From NCBI GenBank assembly GCA_910574455.1, contig CAJSYZ010000002.1:3063671-3127670 (forward strand): a DNA stretch of 64,000 bases, read 5' to 3'. This stretch comes from Trichaptum fuscoviolaceum. Lineage: Eukaryota; Basidiomycota; Agaricomycetes; Hymenochaetales; Trichaptaceae. Both the position numbers and the translations under genes were made by a program. The notes below the pieces were generated by a model. The model did not search any database and had not been told where the DNA came from. It saw only the letters and a list, made by a program, of their open reading frames with translations. Below, one piece after another: positions 56,483-64,000 of this stretch; the stretch's first letter is position 1, and every line of letters begins with the position of its first letter.

Positions 56483-59400
56483 ATGTCTTCAGATTCTACG
56501 CCCTACACTCGCTGGTCAGAACTCTCGGACGATGATCTGACAGTCTCGCTCATTGACGAGCTCCTTGCTCCAATTGAAGATGATCTCTGGGTCTGTGCTG
56601 CGTGTGCCGACCGTGTTGTAGATGACGTTGACACTCAGCGCTCTCTACTGGTCCTCGCCATACAACGAACAGAAAAGGCAGCTGCTGCTGCACATGAAGC
56701 TCTCGAACAACCCCAGGAAGTCGACTCAGACGAAGATGAGAGTGGCCCGTCTGATGTCACGATCAAGTCACGGAAGACACGAATCGTGTCATACTTCAGG
56801 TCCCACAGCAATGTTGCTCAACTATGTCAATTACGAACGATTCTCCTGGAGCGCTTAGACCGTCTCAACACCTTCGCCGAGATACAAAACAATATGGTCT
56901 CGTATGGAGATGGCCTGGAGGATGGAGTGGAGATAGGCGAAGAATGGGAGGATGACCCTTGGGCAGATGCGCAGGACGGCGATTCTGTGCAGAAGCCAAA
57001 GAGCTTGCAAGCAAAACCTCCACCCCCATTACCACTTTCAATGTTCCTTACACAGCACCTGTCTCTTATGTGCTTATCACTAGCGTCTCAAATGCAATAT
57101 GATGCTCTGAAGGTTCTCGTCTATCGACACTGGACCGAGGTGTTTCCTTTTCGTTTCGAGGTCCTGGAGCGGCTACCACTCTTTGCAGATCCTGCTGAAT
57201 TCTATGATATTCTTCCGGGTATCAATTCAAATACAAATAAAGAGCTTGAACGCCCTCATTCGCCGTGGAGGGTTGCTTTGGACTGGGTCGAAACGGAGGA
57301 CGTGAAGGTAGTTCTCATGGAGTTGGGCTTTCCGGCGGACGAGGGTTATGATGACGATATAGCACATCTTGATTTAAAGGAAAGCCTTCTCTCCGAAGAA
57401 GCTATTAGTGCTTGGTACAAAGACCGTGTGGAGCGAATTCTCTCGTCAACAGGATCTGCCGATGCAGCCTTAAGCCTTGTCCAACATGGCGTATCTCAAG
57501 GAGTGCCGGGCCTCGACGAACTTGGTGAAGACTTAACATTGGTGTCACGGCTTGTCTACGATGCGCCAAAGCCACTTGACGATGATGGCAACCGGGTAAT
57601 CTCGGTCTCAGAGTGGAGGTCACTCGAACCACAGGAAGTTATCCGTCTTTACCTTGCGCGCAGCAGCCCAGAAACCATTGTGGCAGACATTCGCAGACTT
57701 GTTTTGCCATACTTATTCGTGCTGGAGCTACGCGCTGAACGTTCAGGCTTAGCCGAGCCCGACCTAGCCAAGCGCCTTCTGTACGAATATGTCCTGAACG
57801 TAGACATGAGTATGGCCGTACCGATTTTCGATGCCTCAAAGCCTACCCTCGTTGCCTCGCAGAGGCTGGTCTCAAGCGACGAGGATTTGGCTCGGTTGGC
57901 GCTCGCATGTCTTTATGGCAGTAGCAGCCTTGACGAATGGACGAACATGAGCCGGATCTTCGAGTGCTTACCTGCATGGAATTTCGGAGTGGACGAGGAT
58001 GAGGAGGATGAAACTGACACAACTGTCGCATCACTCTCTGCCTTCCTGGCCCCATCTGCCTCTCACCCGCCCGCCTCGTCATCCGATCTGCTGGTATTCT
58101 TTAAACCCCTTCCCTCAAATTCACTTTCAAGGGCATTGGATATACTTGACGTCCATTTGGAGTCAGGGGAGCTACTAGCGAGATGGGGAGTCCCTGTCCC
58201 CCTTCGGTGGTTTCTCCAGAGCGCTCATGACGAAGCCCAGCAACGTGCTTGGGCTACAAAAATGGCTCGTCAAGCCAACGCACCTAAAGGGGACCTCGAT
58301 AGCGAAGATATTTGGCTATCACTCTTAGACGATATGTTAAAGGTCTGCAAGCCAAGCGATTTAGACACAAATTCGGCGTTTGGCGCTTTGTCAACTGCTG
58401 ACATCAAAAGTATATTCTTCAGAGGCCTTTTGAGCACAGGCAGTAAGTAAAATACCATATCTTTTTTTCGATGTTAACCTTGTATTTTGTAAAGGGTTCA
58501 TGATCGCCAAGAATCTCATTCGGTCTCCTGATGGCCAACAACTGCTATCGGATGAGGAGCTCGAATCAATATGCTTGGATTGTTCCCGTGAGCTGTACGA
58601 CAACGCGAACTCTGGCAACTTCAAATTTGGTGAAATGAAAATGGCTTACAACTGGTGCGCAGTGACTTTCTGACAGCCCGTGATCGATACTAAATCGTAT
58701 TTGTAGCCTGTCTGTTGCAAATGAGACACCCATTATCCGAAAAGAAAAGGAGTTCATAGAAGCAACGAGCAGAATCTGCTCATTTAACGTGATGTCTCGT
58801 CCTGGTGTACCCATAACGCCTCTAGAGATACGCTTGACAAAGGATAAGCTTGGTCTCATCTCCAGGGTTTTGTCGAGTAATGAGAGCGCTTACAAGCACA
58901 CCGAAGTCATCCTTGATCTCATGCGCAAACTGGGCTTCCGGGATGACGTCCTTGCGGAGGTGAAAACACTCGCCATGATTTCTGATACTGCGCTACAGGC
59001 AGAGGACTTTGATCGCGCTTTTGATATCAGCGAACGTATGGTAACCACTGTGCTTGAACTACGCCGGAACTCGCTCCTCGGCGCGGAAGATCCCAAGGTC
59101 GCTGAGGCTGTAGAAGTCTGCTGGGTAGCCTGTTTCCAACTCGGGCGTCAATCCGAGGCGGAGGATCTTGACAAGAAGATGTCCCTCCTCGGGAGAGCCC
59201 TAGAGCTCTGTCCGCCGGACAAAATCGTCGACATACTTACGTCCTGGCGCAAACTAGAAGCAGAGGATATTGATCGGCGCAAGGAGAAGGCTGCTGGAAG
59301 GGCATCCAGGGTCAGAAGGACGGCGAATAAGAGTAATGGCGCCCGAGGTCGAGCGGCGACACTCGCCTCTAAACTTCAGAATTTACACATGCCCTCCCCT

Positions 59401-59628
59401 TCGCTTCCAAGTGCACCAGACGCTGCGGCGTTAGCGTCGCATGCGTTCAGTCGTGTTGCCGCTTCATTCCCATTTTCTATCCACGGTCGGAGAGCTGAGG
59501 ACAGCAGGAGCCGAAGTCGGGAAGGGAGCGAACGGAGGGCGGGAAGTCCGGACGTCCAGGCGCAGGCGCGACATGCCCTACAACGCGGCATTGGTTGGCT
59601 TATAGGGGCAGATGAGGATGAATTATGA
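56483..59628 (+). CDS. SEC39: Sec39-like subunit of the Dsl1 tethering complex
   Basis: Exons 56483..58442, 58495..58654, 58707..59628; 1013 aa. The protein is all-helical with the Sec39 domain: RWSELSDDDLTVSLIDELLA, DDLWVCAACADRVVDDVDTQ, TILLERLDRLNTFAEIQ, PLSMFLTQHLSLMCLSLASQ, VLVYRHWTEVFPFRFEVLER, and late in the chain CSFNVMSRPGVPITPLEIRL and LGLISRVLSSNESAYKHTEV. Sec39 (NBAS in animals) holds Dsl1 and Tip20 at the ER, where the complex receives COPI vesicles from the Golgi. The C-terminal 100 residues are Arg/Ser/Ala-rich. The start at 56483 follows the first good ATG before the conserved region. Confidence 0.9.
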
Positions 59629-60082
59629 CCATTGCTACCATCCTTGTCTTCATAAAACTTACAGTAATTTAATGACTGGTTTAAAGTCTTTACACACCTC
59701 AATACAATGCTTTCGAGTGGAACGCTCGTAAGTGAGTAATTATTCGGTCCACAAGGCGCGCGCAGAACTGCGATTAATCCAATGGAACTATGAAGTACAA
59801 ACGGAAAGACAACAGGATAGGAAAGGGATAAGGGATGTGGCATGTACAAAGGCAACCCAAACATTACTAATCCATACGCAAAATTACATCGTAGGACGCA
59901 CATCTACTTCAAACAAGGGTAATATGGAATAATAAAGAAAGAAGAGTTGTGGTTATAGTGAACGTAATCGATCAAATGAAGAGGAGTAAGAGTAGAATGA
60001 CCTTCCTTCTACGAAGCGCATGAAATACATTTAAATATGAATCTTCAGCATACCTGAAGGCTGGAACTTGCAATTATAGAAG
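59629..60082. other. Convergent intergenic region
   Basis: 454 bp between the 3' ends of SEC39 and the serine-rich gene. AT-rich; no gene or element recognised. Confidence 0.6.
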
Positions 60083-62707
60083 TCAAATCTCGTTTCCACT
60101 CGCAAACCTAGCACCTGAGCCCGTTTTCGCGCGAGGTCGATTGACAACACCGTTAGCGATTGCATCTTTATCTCGCTTCGGCAAGCCTCTTCCGCAAGAT
60201 TCGCACTTGTCTCCAGATTTGAGCCCTTCAAGCTCTGACTTGAGGTCCCGAACTTGACACTCGAGTTCCCAGACCTGGTGTTGCCATTTCTTGCTTTCGT
60301 TTTGCAGTTTCTCCTTCAGCGAGGCTACGATAGCAGCAGGATCATCTTCTGTAGCGCCCAAGCTGGTAGTTGATGAACTACGCGTTGTAAATGAGCGTGC
60401 AGAATCAGGTACATCCGTGGACCCGTAGTAAGCCCCCGTTGGTGACAACGAGGACGCATCTGAATTAATGGAAGTGGGTGAAATGAGGGACGATGCATCC
60501 GTATTCTTAGTGCTGGCAGGACTGCTCTCGTCGGATAGAAATTGTTCGGCAAAGCTACTGGAAAAGAATGTCGATATGGGCCTCACACTCAATGAAGGAA
60601 ATTGGGTGGTACCAGCTGGCGCGCTGATCGGAATTTTATGAGATACTACTCGTAGTGTATCTGCACTATATGGTTTTGACCCGTCCGATTTCCTCGAACC
60701 AAAGCTGTCCTGGCTCTCGATGTTTACCATCTGAGGCGACGTGACCTTTATGGACAAAAGAGGTGCTGCCCTCTTTGACCGCGGGTCCTCCCGGGAAGTT
60801 CCGCCGTCCAGATTTGAATACAGAGATGTCGATGGACCTGTTATTGTGGGCGGTGGAACGCGGTGGGAAGTAATCTTCGGTTGAACCGGACCAGACGGAG
60901 GATACGAATGCTCTGCACGCAAAGGTTGACCATAATGCGTCGGCAGTGCCGGGACAGGTGGCTGGCTGAACTCTTGCGATCGTTCCTTCTCCTTACCATT
61001 AAACAGTTTCATGAATCCACTTCTTTTCGGTTTGATCACTCGCGCAGGAGGCGCCCCGACAGGGCTCGGTTGCTTGTTTGCACCGAGGGAAGTCGGTAAT
61101 GACCGCTCTCCTACACCGATCGGTAATCCAGCTGTGTTGATACTCGAAGTCCTGGGCCTGCCGAAACTACCCTGTGCATACGGTGCCGGTACTGGACCGG
61201 CCGGACTTGGAAGAGGACTTGCAACGGAACGATTGCGCACCTTTGCCTGGGCTTGGGCTTGCTCCAGGCTGATGAGTGTCACTGGCGATGATGCAGTATA
61301 ATCCCCGTGCGAGACTAAAGTTGGGTTGCTTATAGGACCCAACCTGGTTTCTCTGCGATCACGCCTCTGCATATTCCCTCCGTCTGTTTCATGGTCACAA
61401 CCAGGAGATATATCGCGGTAAGACTGAGCCGAAGCAAGCGAGAATGCGGATGTGAGAGGCGTCATAGATCCCAATCCTGAATGTATAGATGATGTGTTCC
61501 TTGTAGAAGCATGCGATAACGTAACCGTCTCCTCCGACTGTGCACAGTTTTCCACAGAACCATCTATGGGCGCCTGTTCACTTTCGCTTGACTTCCGAGA
61601 AATTAGTCTGGGATCTTCCGATGAGTCCCGCTGATAAGCTCCGAGTAAAGCAGGGTTTGCATATGGATGAACAAAAGCACCATTCGGGTCAGGCGAAGGC
61701 GAACGGGTCCTAGAATCCACAGAAACAGATATTACTGACCGCGAAGGGCTCATTGACCGTTGTACACCCGGGGAAGGTGTAGTACGACCCAGGAAGCGTT
61801 CAGAGAATGCAGCGCAGCGTGGACTAGGCAGGGGAGGAGGATTTGATTTGGTGTCGGAAAAGGAAGCGGATGCGGAAGCTGAACGGTCGCGGCCAGTGTT
61901 CAAACGGCCGTGAGGGAACCGGTTAGATGTTGACGGCCCAAGAGCAAGAGATGTGGAAGATATTGATGCTTGAGCTAGAGCACTAAAGTTTTGTGTCAGT
62001 ACAACTTTCAGGGACAGGGGTAGATGAAGAACTCACTGTAGCACACCGTGGGATGAACTGGCTGTCCCACTCGAACTACTCTCTAGAGAGCGTTTGTCCT
62101 TGGATGTCGAGGAGGACTCGAAGCTGGGTCTTGGTACAGGCGACCTTGCGCCAAATCCGAGGCCACGCATCATAGCAAAGCCACTTTTCTTGCCTCCGAA
62201 AATGGACCTGCCATCCATGCCACTGTCTTCATGGTCCGACTCAGAGGCATCGATCCCGTCCTCTTCCCAAGGAGCTCGGCTGTGCACTCTCATCTTCGGG
62301 CCCATGAGACTCAGGCGTACGTTTGTGTCGTCGTCATCCTCCGACTGAGTTATGCTGGCACCCTCGATGTCAACATCGAGAATGGTTGATGCGCGTTCTG
62401 AATAGGTGTCTTCCGATAAGTCCAAAGATGAAGCATTCGGATCGGCCAGCCTGTCCGCAGGAGAGGGAGGGTACGGTGTCGTGTCATGTTCGTAAAAGTC
62501 GTGTTCATCAATGTGCGGGAAGCGGGAGGCGGGTGTAGCGGGTGTGTTGCGATAGTTGGGCGAGAAGTGGCTGTATAGTGAGGGGGACTCTGAGGCCTGC
62601 GAGAAGGTTGAATAGCGAGCGTGGGGTGGCGGGATGTCTGCACGCTGAGCACGCTGGTCGAGGAGGGATCGAACGAGCGAGTCCTCAGACGGTGCCATTG
62701 CGAGCAT
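60083..62707 (-). CDS. Serine-rich, mostly disordered protein of unknown function
   Basis: Exons 62707..62037 and 61982..60083; 856 aa. I do not recognise the family. Most of the chain is Ser/Pro/Thr-rich with many SPSP-type sites. It holds an acidic patch (SEDDDDTNVRLSLMG), a basic patch near RVIKPKRSGFMKLFNGKEKE, and a C-terminal coiled coil (VASLKEKLQNESKKWQHQVW) followed by a CxxC pair in KCESCGRGLPKRD. The CxxC plus the preceding coiled coil look conserved and could bind zinc as part of a dimer, but a second metal pair is not seen. Two in-frame ATGs (62707 and 62698) are possible starts. Such proteins are often kinase substrates in the polarity machinery; this is only a guess. Confidence 0.75.
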
Positions 62708-62897
62708 TAGGAGATAGAAAATGGGGAGGGGGGAGGAGGCACTTGGGAAGAGAGAATATACAACTCGGACGCGGTTGTCGGCTAGTCCGCTCAGGCTCTA
62801 GTGCCAGGCCACGGGCACGTGCGCTGATCTTCCAATTAATTTCATATCAAACTCTCTTTTCTCCTCTTCGTCCGCCTTCCACTCACCAACGTCAACG
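62708..62897. promoter_or_regulatory. Short divergent promoter, serine-rich gene / CGR1
   Basis: 190 bp separate the head-to-head starts (62707 minus and 62898 plus). No specific site recognised. Confidence 0.45.
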
Positions 62898-63472
62898 ATG
62901 TCCACAGAAGCTGTCGTGCAACCGACGACGTCGACAGATAGTGTCCAGGAAGTGCCGATTGCGTTGTCCGCAGCGGGCAGAGTCTCAGGCAAGCCGTGGA
63001 AGCTGGGCAAATCAGCGACAAGGTGGGCTTCATTCATCCTTCAGACGTGCTACTTGCTCAGCTAATTTATCATTTCCCATCTCGTGATGTTCCTGTCCCC
63101 GTTGCAATACTTCCGCTCGCCATCCGTTGCATCTGATCGTGAGCATATAGACGTTCACAGCTTCCCGATGGCGTAAAAACGAAAAGATGGGAGGAACGCA
63201 TGGAGAAGCAAAAAAAGGCCACTGCCGTCAAGAAACTCGAGGCGGAGCTCAAGGAGGAGAAGCAGGCCGAGATCAAACGACGGAGGGAGATCACCCTGGA
63301 AAGGAAAAAGGCCGCTGAGGAGAAGCAGAGGTTAGAAGAGGAGAAGGCAAAGGTATGCACGTTTTCAAGTCCGCCGACGTTCCAGGCAATCATGATTTTC
63401 CCTCAGATGGGTGCACGGAAGGCTGCTAGAATGAGGCGCAAAGCGGGCCGTACGAAGAAAATCAATCATTAG
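62898..63472 (+). CDS. CGR1: Cgr1-like rRNA-processing protein
   Basis: Exons 62898..63022, 63151..63352, 63407..63472; 130 aa. The signature of the Cgr1 family is clear: RVSGKPWKLGKSATRRSQ, then KTKRWEERMEKQKKATAVKK, a long charged helix (ELKEEKQAEIKRRREITLER), and the C-terminal MGARKAARMRRKAGRTKKIN. Cgr1 is a nucleolar protein needed for 60S subunit assembly. The first intron (63023..63150) is 128 nt, longer than usual here. The window also holds NIP7, another 60S factor. The downstream gene is convergent, 104 bp away. Confidence 0.93.
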
Positions 63473-63576
63473 TTTCCCCTTTGATTGTGAGGCCGAAGTT
63501 AAAAGCACGGAGAGCAGTGTGATGGTATATACGACAGAAAGCAACAAATCAAAAATCCAGAGGCAATCAACATCCA

Positions 63577-64000
63577 CTATATCTGCCACGAATCGTCCTC
63601 CTCGCCCTCCTTAACGAACGGCCTATCCAATCCAGTTACGACGCTCTCGCAGAGCGGACATGCCCCAGCTAATAACTCATCCAGCTCTTCCCTCGCCTTT
63701 TCCACTCTCCGGGTCTTGTCATCTTTTTCTTGCCGCTCGCCCCCTCCCCATAACATGCCCATGCCCATACCCATCCGGTCCAAACCGGTCGACCACATGC
63801 CCCCAGAAACAACAGATGCCAGGGACTCTGGGATGATCAGATCCCGAAGTTTATCGCCTGCAGAAAGGATGCCCCGCCCCAATGTTCCTGCCCCGCCGCG
63901 TGCATTGCCGTTTTGAACCGGTACGCCGAAGTTAGCAGATAGCAACGCCCGTTGTCCGGCATTTCGGGAACCAGGCGCAGCCTGAAGACCCGCTGTGGGT
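63577..64000 (-). CDS. VPS18: Vps18/Pep3-like HOPS/CORVET subunit, C-terminal end (5' part outside window)
   Basis: Visible residues: about 140 of the C-terminus in one exon running off the right edge. The end reads REELDELLAGACPLCESVVT, GLDRPFVKEGEEDDSWQI, then stop. The CPLCE pair followed by GLD-PF and the acidic D-SWQI ending are typical of the Vps18/Pep3 RING tail. Gly/Met repeats (RMGMGMGMLWGGG) lie upstream. Vps18 is a core subunit of the HOPS and CORVET tethers at the vacuole and endosome, and its partner SNARE Vam7 is also in this window. The beta-propeller and earlier RING cysteines are not visible. Confidence 0.8.
   Translation of the reverse strand, partial: PTAGLQAAPGSRNAGQRALLSANFGVPVQNGNARGGAGTLGRGILSAGDKLRDLIIPESLASVVSGGMWSTGLDRMGMGMGMLWGGGERQEKDDKTRRVEKAREELDELLAGACPLCESVVTGLDRPFVKEGEEDDSWQI

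Overview
This 64 kb window is nuclear DNA of a filamentous basidiomycete, most likely an Agaricomycete. Genes are dense on both strands and interrupted by many 45-70 nt GT-AG introns. Products are typically fungal: Mph1, Bdf1/BET, Vam7, Tvp23, Byr4/Bfa1, Yhm2, UreD, BIM1-like copper proteins. I placed 28 protein-coding genes; two are cut by the window edges (MPH1 at the left, VPS18 at the right). No rRNA, tRNA, CRISPR array or transposon was recognised. Splice sites were set by eye from GT/AG signals, reading phase and family conservation; the exon lengths of each model sum to whole codons. None is confirmed by RNA data.

Layout. 0-13 kb holds MPH1 C-terminus (+), an RBM26/27-like RNA-binding protein (-), a BET double-bromodomain protein (-), a WDR70-like WD40 protein (-), a small uncharacterised protein (+) and frataxin (-). 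13.6-17 kb is a copper-uptake group: two tandem secreted, GPI-anchored BIM1/X325-like proteins and a CTR copper transporter, all on the minus strand. After about 2 kb without a convincing gene, 19-34 kb holds a mitochondrial rhodanese (+), VAM7 (-), a DUF7053-like protein (-), SNF4-type AMPK gamma (-), an SSH4/EAR1-like SPRY protein (-), TVP23 (+), a dual-specificity phosphatase (-) and an m-AAA protease (+).

34-36.8 kb is a Dal5-type MFS transporter split into 17 exons. It is followed by the largest gene-poor tract (36.8-40.7 kb). 40.7-64 kb holds NIP7 (-) and NRDE2 (+) sharing a short divergent promoter, BYR4/BFA1 (+), YHM2 (-), a long coiled-coil protein (-), UreD (+), SEC39 (+), a serine-rich protein (-), CGR1 (+) and the C-terminus of VPS18 (-).

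Most genes are unrelated housekeeping genes. Two things stand out. One is the copper trio, where surface copper-binding proteins sit beside the membrane importer. The other is gene architecture: YHM2 needs two consecutive 3-nt exons, the MFS gene needs a 4-nt exon, TVP23 a 10-nt exon, and three introns have GC-AG ends.
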